From the NCBI GenBank assembly GCA_014240005.1, contig JAAZXT010000033.1, positions 1 to 34,172 of the forward strand: a DNA stretch of 34,172 bases, written 5' to 3'. The translations under genes were made by a program, and so were the position numbers. Positions 1 through 7,272 of this stretch are shown piece by piece (positions within the stretch are counted from its first letter, which is position 1; every line of letters begins with the position of its first letter). Below the pieces are notes generated by a model, which was not told the DNA's origin, made no database searches, and saw only the letters and a program-made list of their open reading frames with translations. Source of the DNA: Fidelibacterota bacterium (GTDB lineage: Bacteria; Fidelibacterota; Marinisomatia; Marinisomatales; Marinisomataceae).

Positions 1-285
1 GATCCTGAAATGGTACAAACACAGATCTCCAATCACAATTTTCACAATGAAAGAAATACAACAAAAACTATCAAAACTCCATATGGTTTAAAGACTACAC
101 AAGTGAAGGGCTATCAATGGAAGATGCCAGTTGTAGCAGATGAAATAGATCTACCAAACATTCCTTTAAATGATATACTTGCTTTGTGCAAAACTGACAC
201 TCAAAGAGAAGTCGCTGCATTCTATTATGATCAGAAATTAGACTGTTATGGTTCGTTACAAAAGACAGGCATTGCCTTCGTCTGA
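1..285 (+). CDS. 3' end of a left-truncated CDS, function unknown
   Basis: Frame is open from base 1 (DPEMVQTQ...) to TGA at 283-285; the ATG at 10 may not be the true start. No family recognised. Confidence 0.5.
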   Translation, partial: DPEMVQTQISNHNFHNERNTTKTIKTPYGLKTTQVKGYQWKMPVVADEIDLPNIPLNDILALCKTDTQREVAAFYYDQKLDCYGSLQKTGIAFV

Positions 286-381
286 AAGCGAAATAAAAGT
301 GCATACTATTTGCATACTGGCTTTTGGTGATTAATCTTTACAATAGACATCTACTCTAAATAATCGTTAGATTTGTTGATA

Positions 382-828
382 ATGAAAAAAAGTTTCCAGA
401 TTTTTAAAAATGTAATGACTAATCATTATATGAATTTTAATGGTAGGGTTAGTAGACCAGGTTATTGGCATTTTGTGTTATGGACTGTTATTATTAGTAT
501 TCCTTTGATTGCTCTAGATTTTGTAGTGTTTGGCATAGAAGATGAAGATTTGACTTTATTTAGTAGTCTTTGGGAGCTTGCAGTATTGATACCTTCTATT
601 GGATTAGCTATTAGAAGATTTCATGATACCAATAGAACTGGTTGGTGGGTACTCATACCATACATTGCTCTCATCCCAACGATAATCTTTTTTGTACTAG
701 AATTTGAGAGCCTTGGGATTATTTCTATAGTAGCTTTTTTTATCATATTATTAGCTTCATTAGTTTTTCTATGTCAAAAAAGTGATCCAGAAACCAATCA
801 ATATGGAGATCCAGTCCACTTAGGTTGA
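382..828 (+). CDS. DUF805 family inner-membrane protein
   Basis: NFNGRVSRPGYW near the N-terminus, IRRFHDTNRTGWW, hydrophobic helices and a C-terminal G/N-rich QYGDP; pattern typical of DUF805. ORF track starts at TTG 373; ATG at 382 is more likely. Confidence 0.85.
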   Translation: MKKSFQIFKNVMTNHYMNFNGRVSRPGYWHFVLWTVIISIPLIALDFVVFGIEDEDLTLFSSLWELAVLIPSIGLAIRRFHDTNRTGWWVLIPYIALIPTIIFFVLEFESLGIISIVAFFIILLASLVFLCQKSDPETNQYGDPVHLG

Positions 829-997
829 TTTATGAAATATCTAGTATTATCTTTTACTCTCTCATCGCCCACATTTTTAATCTTACTTTTGATTAAGATC
901 TTCTTATTTGATATATGATAATTGAATTCTGATTTATTTATACATAGATTGATTTAGGTAGCCAACTAAAAAAATCAATATAAAGGAGATATACTTT

Positions 998-1666
998 ATG
1001 TATCTAAAACAACTAGACAAGAAACTTGATGAGTTTCATCTATTAAAACACCCATTCTATGTAGCATGGAATAACGGGAAATTAACCCAAGAAATTTTAC
1101 AAGATTATGCTGAGCAGTATTATCAGCATATTAAAGCATTTCCACGCTATATCAGTGCAACACATTCATTATGCGAAGATATTGAGCAGCGCAAAATCTT
1201 ATTGGATAATCTAAGCGATGAAGAAGATTTTGAGAAGGATCACCCAATGTTATGGAAGCAATTTGCCTTAGCAGTAGGAGCAGATGAATCTGATCTTGAA
1301 ACAATCAAACAAGCAGGATATACAGAAGATATGATTGCAAACTTCTTCAGACTTGCAAGATCTAGCTATGCTGAAGGATTGGGTGCTTTGTATGCTTATG
1401 AACGTCAAGTTCCTGAAATTGCGGATACTAAGATTAAAGGGTTGGTGGATCATTACAATGTTTCATCCGATGAAGGTTTAGAATATTTTGTGGTACATAA
1501 AGACGCCGATGTAGAACATCGCGAACAAAGTGCTATATTAATGAACCAATTGTCTGATGATGACAGAAAACTTGCAGAAGAAGCAGGGATGTCTACAGTA
1601 CATATGTTATGGGGATTTTTATCAGGTCTTTGTGAAAAATATAATATTCCAAGCGAAAGGAACTAG
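998..1666 (+). CDS. CADD-family (PqqC/TENA-like heme-oxygenase fold) di-metal protein, putative folate/pABA synthesis
   Basis: HPFY, EEDFEKDHP, YAYERQVPEIADTK and HKDADVEHRE motifs match the CADD-like iron-dependent family; AAAGGAG RBS just upstream. Confidence 0.85.
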   Translation: MYLKQLDKKLDEFHLLKHPFYVAWNNGKLTQEILQDYAEQYYQHIKAFPRYISATHSLCEDIEQRKILLDNLSDEEDFEKDHPMLWKQFALAVGADESDLETIKQAGYTEDMIANFFRLARSSYAEGLGALYAYERQVPEIADTKIKGLVDHYNVSSDEGLEYFVVHKDADVEHREQSAILMNQLSDDDRKLAEEAGMSTVHMLWGFLSGLCEKYNIPSERN

Positions 1667-1668
1667 TT

Positions 1669-2328
1669 ATGAGATATATATTAACATTTTTATTTATGTT
1701 TTCATCGGCAGTTGTTGCCCAAGAAGCCTATCAAGAAACATTGTCTAATGGGTGGGGTGTTTATGGAGGGATTCAGTCTATGCAAATTTCAGGTGCGGAA
1801 GATGATGCAAGCGATGAAGAACTTGACAGTTACTCTAGCGATCGTTTGAGTTCATTTTATATCGGTGTTTGGAAAAATACGGATTGGACAATTGGAACAT
1901 TGCCTGTCACCATTGGAGCGGAGCTTGGTCATCGTGGTACTAGCTCTCACAGTATAGAAGATGATTCAGATGAAGGAGCTACAGGAGAGCTAGCTTTTGA
2001 TGTTGATATATTAATTACTTATCTAGATTTATGGGCCTCTGTAAATTATACCATGTCAGATAGATTTAATTTATGGGTAGGTCCAATGATTGGCATTAAC
2101 ATTAAAGATAAAGCAACTTTTAGTTTTGATGGACTAGAAGAAGGTGAAGAAGATATTGAGTTTTCAACCGGATTTGGATTTGATGAAAATGATTATGGAA
2201 TTATTTTAGGAGCTGGATATGCATTGAATGAAAAAATTGGTATAAATTTTGGTGTTTATAGAGGGCTTAAAGATCATAATCCTGGTAAATTTAATAATGT
2301 ATTCTTAGATATCGGCTATAGCTTTTAA
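1669..2328 (+). CDS. Secreted outer-membrane beta-barrel-like protein
   Basis: Signal peptide MRYILTFLFMFSSAVVAQ, alternating amphipathic strands, C-terminal aromatic (DIGYSF). Confidence 0.65.
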   Translation: MRYILTFLFMFSSAVVAQEAYQETLSNGWGVYGGIQSMQISGAEDDASDEELDSYSSDRLSSFYIGVWKNTDWTIGTLPVTIGAELGHRGTSSHSIEDDSDEGATGELAFDVDILITYLDLWASVNYTMSDRFNLWVGPMIGINIKDKATFSFDGLEEGEEDIEFSTGFGFDENDYGIILGAGYALNEKIGINFGVYRGLKDHNPGKFNNVFLDIGYSF

Positions 2329-2355
2329 AGAAAGTTTTTAACTAGTAATATTCAT

Positions 2356-2383
2356 TTGAAATTCAAGTAAATTGTAGTATAAT
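2356..2383 (+). promoter_or_regulatory. Putative sigma70-type promoter of apt
   Basis: TTGAAA (2356-2361), 16-bp spacer, TATAAT (2378-2383); ATG at 2397. Confidence 0.5.
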
Positions 2384-2396
2384 TGGCTCAATATTT

Positions 2397-2924
2397 ATGC
2401 ATATTGACGATATAAAAAAGACGATTACTATAGTTCAAGATTATCCTATCGAAGGGATAGTATTTAAAGACATCACAACTCTATTAGAAGATTCTATAGC
2501 ATTTAAAGCTACAGTTGACTTGATGATAGAGAAGATTGCTCATCTAGAATTTGATAAGGTAGTTGGTGTGGAATCTAGAGGTTTCTTCTGGTCAGCACCA
2601 ATTGCTTACGCACTATCTAAATCATTTATTCTAGCAAGAAAGCCGGGTAAGCTTCCTAGAGAGGCTGCAGAGAAGCATTTCACGTTAGAATATGGAACAA
2701 ACAGTGTTCATATTCATAAAGATGCGATTAGTTCTGGAGATAAAATTCTAGTAGTAGATGATTTAATTGCTACCGGTGGTACTGCAACAGCTACAGCTGA
2801 TTTATGCAGAGAGTTGGGTGCAACCGATATCCATACGTTATGTTTGATTGATTTGCCACATTTAGGCGGATCTAAGAAACTTGCAGAGAAGTATGGTGAA
2901 GTAATTACGATAATTGATTATTGA
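2397..2924 (+). CDS. apt: Adenine phosphoribosyltransferase
   Basis: VVGVESRGFFWSAPIA, ARKPGKLP and PRPP motif VVDDLIATGGTA. Confidence 0.96.
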   Translation: MHIDDIKKTITIVQDYPIEGIVFKDITTLLEDSIAFKATVDLMIEKIAHLEFDKVVGVESRGFFWSAPIAYALSKSFILARKPGKLPREAAEKHFTLEYGTNSVHIHKDAISSGDKILVVDDLIATGGTATATADLCRELGATDIHTLCLIDLPHLGGSKKLAEKYGEVITIIDY

Positions 2925-4694
2925 TTAATCTTTATCAAACATAGTAGAGAACTGGATAAATTTTAAATAATTTCCAGATACGCTCAATTTTCCAGAAGTT
3001 ATTGCGCTTTTAGCATCTGTAATTCCCATAATAAGACCTTTCCATGTTGATGTTTCAACAGTAACAATGATTTCAGCATTCTCTGGTATATAATGAACAA
3101 TTTCAGCGATATTGTTGCGAATTATGATACCAAATTTTTCACCAGTATCGCTCATATTAAATCCAACAGTTATAAATTTATTATTAGCTTTAGTGGGATT
3201 TAATCTTGGTGGCATTGCTTCAAAAATAGTCTCTATAGGAATTTGACGGATTTGATTTTCTGTTAGATTGAAAGTTAAGTCAGGTATAATTTGTCCATTA
3301 ATTTCATAAGCCTCTGATAGATAGTAATTTCTTGCAATAGGATTAGTTTCTTGTTTGGAAAGCTCTTGAAGAGATAGCGAATAAAGGTTTTTAATTTCAT
3401 TGTCGTTTGGAAAATTAATTGATCCAATTTGACATAATTCTGCAGCCCATTGAAATTCTTTATTTTCCAATGCTTCATTGATCAATGTTAATAAGTTATC
3501 TTTACTTCCAATGATTTTAAAAATATTTTTGCTACGTACTTTTGTAGATAGGGGTTCTAAATTTACTGCTTTTCCGTCGAAGAATCCTAAATATCCGTTA
3601 TATACATTTCGAATACTCCAGGAAACTTTACCATACTTCTCACGTAAATCAAAATTTTCCTTAAAGAATTTTGGATATTCAAATTCTTCTACAAGTTCAT
3701 CTGGTGTTTTGCCTTTATTTGCTCCTCGTATAGCATAATCATGAACATATTGAATTGCATCACGATAAATAGTTAAACGATCCTGTACTTCCTTTTTACT
3801 GGAAAGAAAAGGTCCATGCGAACTGACAAGATATGTTGGATTATATGCACGCATTTCATCAACAGATTTATACCATTTATAAGTATCGCGATATGATGTT
3901 CCTCTTATTGTATAAAGATTCGGAAAGCGCATGTAATAATTATCACCTGAGAAGACAATTTCTTTGTCTTTATAATAGATAATAATTTGATCATCAGTTT
4001 CACCTGGAGAGTGAACTATTTCTAACGTAACTCCAGCAATGGTAAGTATATTTTTTTTGCCTTCTAATAAAACCGTAGGGTATATTACAGGAGGTTGTTC
4101 GAAGTCAAAAGCAAGAGTAAAGCCTAAGCCATGTCCTTGTTGTTGTTCTTTAGGTAGGAAGAAGCCAAATTGTTTCATTCCTCTTTCTGTTAAGATAGGT
4201 TTTAATAAATTGTTTTGATCATAAAAGCCTTTTTTGAAGGTTTCATGAGCATATATCTCTGTATTTTCATCAACAAAAGGAAGAGCTCCTCTCCAATGAT
4301 CTACATGAGAATGGGTATAAAAAATAGCTTCAATTGGTTGATCAGAAATTTCTTCGAATCGTTCTCGAATTTCTGCTGCCAGCATATCACTTTCAGTAAC
4401 ATCAATAACAATATTACTACCATCCCCAACAATTAAGATAGAATTTGCTAAACCATACCCAATAGCCACATAAACATTGTCAACTACTTGATAGATATTT
4501 TTTTCAAAATAATAATCATCATCTACGCCAATCTGATCGTCAACTTCTGAAAACCATTCCTCAAAAGAGGTGTTTGTTGTTTTTAAGCTATCAACCAAAG
4601 ATTCTTGAGAGATATCCGATATTTCTTTTTTTTCATTGGAACAATTAAGTATGAGAACACATAATATGATTAATTGGAATATTTTATATGGCAT
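2925..4694 (-). CDS. MBL-fold alkyl/aryl-sulfatase-like lipoprotein with alkyl sulfatase dimerisation and C-terminal SCP2-like domains
   Basis: THSHVDHWRGA metal motif, HSPGETDDQ, FSGDNYY, VSWSIRNVYNGYLGFFDGK; C-terminal SCP2-like region. Start moved to 4694 (MPYKIFQLIILCVLILNCSNEKK) because that gives a lipoprotein-type signal; track start is 4745. Confidence 0.85.
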   Translation of the reverse strand: MPYKIFQLIILCVLILNCSNEKKEISDISQESLVDSLKTTNTSFEEWFSEVDDQIGVDDDYYFEKNIYQVVDNVYVAIGYGLANSILIVGDGSNIVIDVTESDMLAAEIRERFEEISDQPIEAIFYTHSHVDHWRGALPFVDENTEIYAHETFKKGFYDQNNLLKPILTERGMKQFGFFLPKEQQQGHGLGFTLAFDFEQPPVIYPTVLLEGKKNILTIAGVTLEIVHSPGETDDQIIIYYKDKEIVFSGDNYYMRFPNLYTIRGTSYRDTYKWYKSVDEMRAYNPTYLVSSHGPFLSSKKEVQDRLTIYRDAIQYVHDYAIRGANKGKTPDELVEEFEYPKFFKENFDLREKYGKVSWSIRNVYNGYLGFFDGKAVNLEPLSTKVRSKNIFKIIGSKDNLLTLINEALENKEFQWAAELCQIGSINFPNDNEIKNLYSLSLQELSKQETNPIARNYYLSEAYEINGQIIPDLTFNLTENQIRQIPIETIFEAMPPRLNPTKANNKFITVGFNMSDTGEKFGIIIRNNIAEIVHYIPENAEIIVTVETSTWKGLIMGITDAKSAITSGKLSVSGNYLKFIQFSTMFDKD

Positions 4695-4747
4695 TTTGAA
4701 ATATACACTATTATAAACAATATTTTTAAATAAATTATGTAACAATT

Positions 4748-5614
4748 ATGAGTCACATTTCGTTCGCAAAAGACAAGTTGATCCCTACTAGTGAGGTAAG
4801 TCTAAGTATTTCTGATAATTTCTTAGGTGTTATTAGGGGGTATCAAGTATTTACTTTTCTAAAGACAGTTAATGGAGGAAAACCCGTCTTCTTAGATCAC
4901 CACCTTGATAGGGTGTTATCGAATGCACAAACGATGAATATGATTGTAAAGCAGTCTCGTGAAGAGATTAATGATATTATCAATGAAACATTAAATCATA
5001 ACAATTTTAATGAATCAGAATGCAATATTATGATATTATTCGCTGGAACAAAAGCTACTGATATTTCCGGGCTTATTTCCGATAGTCCAGTAGACTTGTT
5101 TGTTGTTATTACTCCAGTAAAGATTTTGCCAGAAAGATATTATCAGGATGGCATTGCTATAGGATTCTTTGAGAATAAACGCCCTGGTAGTGTAGAGTTA
5201 AAAATGCCATATAACTATTTTGGGGGCCTTAAAGCGCAACAAGCATTGGTACAGAATGGTGAATATGATGAGGCACTATATATAAGCAATAATAGAATTT
5301 TAGAAGGAACTACTTTTTCATTTTTTGCAGTAGAAAATGATGGTAAGATTATTACTTCTAAAGCAGATGGAAAAATCTTGCGAAGTGTTACTCGACTCGT
5401 ATTGCTCAGTATCTTTAAAGAACAGAAAATTCATGCAGAAGAAACTGACATGTTTATCGATAGTATTTCTTCATACAAAGAAGCCTTTATTGCATCATCT
5501 AATCGAGGAGTTATTCCAGTACAATCTATTGATGGAAATATGGTGGGTAATGGTCAAGTAGGAGATGTTACTAATCAAGTGATGGCTCTTTATGAAAAAG
5601 CTATTAACTTTTAG
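4748..5614 (+). CDS. Class IV PLP-dependent aminotransferase (BCAT / D-amino acid aminotransferase / ADC lyase superfamily)
   Basis: LDHHLDRV, ELKMPYNYFGGLKAQQAL with candidate PLP Lys, DEALYISNNRILEGTTFSFFAV. Subfamily not resolvable by eye. Confidence 0.85.
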   Translation: MSHISFAKDKLIPTSEVSLSISDNFLGVIRGYQVFTFLKTVNGGKPVFLDHHLDRVLSNAQTMNMIVKQSREEINDIINETLNHNNFNESECNIMILFAGTKATDISGLISDSPVDLFVVITPVKILPERYYQDGIAIGFFENKRPGSVELKMPYNYFGGLKAQQALVQNGEYDEALYISNNRILEGTTFSFFAVENDGKIITSKADGKILRSVTRLVLLSIFKEQKIHAEETDMFIDSISSYKEAFIASSNRGVIPVQSIDGNMVGNGQVGDVTNQVMALYEKAINF

Positions 5615-5683
5615 TATAGGTTCTTTTAATGAGCGCACTTATATTTTATTCATAATACCAGGAACAATATTCAAAAAGTGATC

Positions 5684-5701
5684 GTTTATAGTATTATAAA
5701 C
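5684..5701. promoter_or_regulatory. Inverted repeat GTTTATA-N4-TATAAAC upstream of the lipoprotein cluster
   Basis: Perfect 7-bp arms 22 bp before ATG 5723. Confidence 0.35.
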
Positions 5702-5722
5702 AAATAACTCAAAGGTGAAAAA

Positions 5723-6127
5723 ATGAAATATTTACAAATATTAGTTTTATCAAGTCTGTTTATCTCTTCATGTGCAATGAATGCACCAACCGCATCCGCT
5801 GAATCTAATGATTTTACATTAGGTAAGGTTCAAGCTCAACTTTCAGAAGGAATGAGTTCATCTGAGGTAGTAGCATTGCTAGGATCTCCAAATCTAGTGA
5901 CTAGTACTCAAGGCGGTGGCGAAGCATGGACTTATGACAAAGTCTCTCAAGAGTCAGAGTCTTCAAGCGTAGCAGGAGCAGGGATGGGTTCTAGTGGAAA
6001 CTTCTTCGGTATTTTTGGCGGCGGACGTAGCAAGAACTCTACTGCAAGTAAAAATTTAACCTTAATTGTTAAATTTGATGCAAATGGAATTGTTTCTAGC
6101 TATAAATATCAAAGCATTAAATACTAA
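5723..6127 (+). CDS. SmpA/OmlA (BamE)-like small lipoprotein
   Basis: Lipobox LFISSC; GMSSSEVVALLGSPNLV...EAWTYDK resembles the BamE/OmlA fold; AAAGGTGA RBS. Confidence 0.7.
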   Translation: MKYLQILVLSSLFISSCAMNAPTASAESNDFTLGKVQAQLSEGMSSSEVVALLGSPNLVTSTQGGGEAWTYDKVSQESESSSVAGAGMGSSGNFFGIFGGGRSKNSTASKNLTLIVKFDANGIVSSYKYQSIKY

Positions 6128-6625
6128 ATGAGAAACATATCTCTCTCTTTTACTCTAATAGCTATCTTGCTATTTGTAGGATGTGCTCCTGGTGCATCTG
6201 ATCGTACAACCGCTGTAAAGCGAGCAATCGAAACTAGAGAATATAATGTTGATACTAAAACATTAATGACTGCGTCAGTAGGAGCATTCCAAGATTTGGG
6301 ATACACTATTGACGTTCTCAATAGTGATTATGGATTAATTACTGGAAGTAGAACTCAAGGAACGCAGACAATAGAGGATGACCCAAGTATTTTAGAAGGG
6401 ATAGTAGCAGGCCTTTTTGGATTTGAGGGGCGATCAGATGACATTTTGGTTATGCCACTAAAATTATCAGCAACTATCACAGTTAAAGAAGTATCTTCAG
6501 ACCCTCTTATTTCATCATTACGAGTCAATTTTGAGAGTGGTGGAAAGAAATATTCTGATTTATTTTTTAGATCTTTTTTTGCTGCTATGGATCAATCTCT
6601 ATTTCTTCAAACAGAAACTGAGTAG
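6128..6625 (+). CDS. Lipoprotein, paralog 1 of a tandem pair
   Basis: Lipobox LFVGC; AVKRAIETREYNVDTKTLMTASVGAFQDLGYTID...GLITGSR. ATG directly follows the upstream TAA. Confidence 0.75.
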   Translation: MRNISLSFTLIAILLFVGCAPGASDRTTAVKRAIETREYNVDTKTLMTASVGAFQDLGYTIDVLNSDYGLITGSRTQGTQTIEDDPSILEGIVAGLFGFEGRSDDILVMPLKLSATITVKEVSSDPLISSLRVNFESGGKKYSDLFFRSFFAAMDQSLFLQTETE

Positions 6626-6627
6626 AA

Positions 6628-7218
6628 ATGTCAAAAAAACAAATATTCTCATTATTTATTGCTGTTAATTTTCTTTTAGTTAGTTGTAGTTCTTCCAGTT
6701 CCTCAAAGAAAAAATCAGTTGCAGCACAACGCGCTGTTGAAACAAGAGAGTATGCCGTAGATACAAAATCATTGATGACATCTTCTATAGGTGCCTTCCA
6801 AGACCTTGGATTTACTATTGACACTCTTAGTGAGGAATTTGGTTTAATTACGGCTAGCAAAGTTGAAGAAGAGGAAGAGGAAGATGATGAGGGGTTTTCA
6901 GCCGGAAAAATACTAGGCGCATTGCTTATAATCGGTGCATTGATAGCTTTAGATGATATTTTGCCTGACAGCGATGATAGTGGAGGTGGTGGAGGCAGCA
7001 CAAAAACGGTTATCAAAGACTATAAGCTTACAGCCACATTAACAGTAAAGCCTATTTCAGAAACCGAACCTGTTTTATCATCTTTGCGTATCAATTTTGG
7101 AGGTAGTGAAAGAAAGCGATCTATGAGATTCTTCAAAGAATTCTTTGCCGCCATCGACAAATCATTATTTTTAGATGAGAATCTAGATGCAGCAGAAGAT
7201 GTTGATTTAGAAGAATAG
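6628..7218 (+). CDS. Lipoprotein, paralog 2 of a tandem pair
   Basis: Lipobox LLVSC; AAQRAVETREYAVDTKSLMTSSIGAFQDLGFTID...GLITASK aligns to the upstream paralog at both ends. Confidence 0.75.
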   Translation: MSKKQIFSLFIAVNFLLVSCSSSSSSKKKSVAAQRAVETREYAVDTKSLMTSSIGAFQDLGFTIDTLSEEFGLITASKVEEEEEEDDEGFSAGKILGALLIIGALIALDDILPDSDDSGGGGGSTKTVIKDYKLTATLTVKPISETEPVLSSLRINFGGSERKRSMRFFKEFFAAIDKSLFLDENLDAAEDVDLEE

Positions 7219-7272
7219 AATTAAACACCTTCTTATTTTTCAGATTTTTTCTTATACTTTATATCAATAGTC

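Noticed and set aside
957-971. 15-mer GGTAGCCAACTAAAA repeated at 957-971 and 30949-30963, both intergenic
   Set aside because: Intriguing, but one chance 15-mer match is roughly expected in a window this long; would need genome-wide recurrence.
829-997. Folate-responsive riboswitch upstream of the CADD gene
   Set aside because: Region is AT-rich with only a weak short hairpin; no match to the THF riboswitch core that I recall.
3478-3738. Plus-strand ORFs at 3478-3738 and 4215-4436
   Set aside because: Fully inside the well-supported minus-strand MBL gene; no recognisable domain.
6124-7016. Minus-strand ORFs 6124-6321 and 6585-7016 sharing similar sequence (SLVSIARFTAVV / SLVSTARCAAT)
   Set aside because: The similarity is a by-product of the two plus-strand lipoprotein paralogs.
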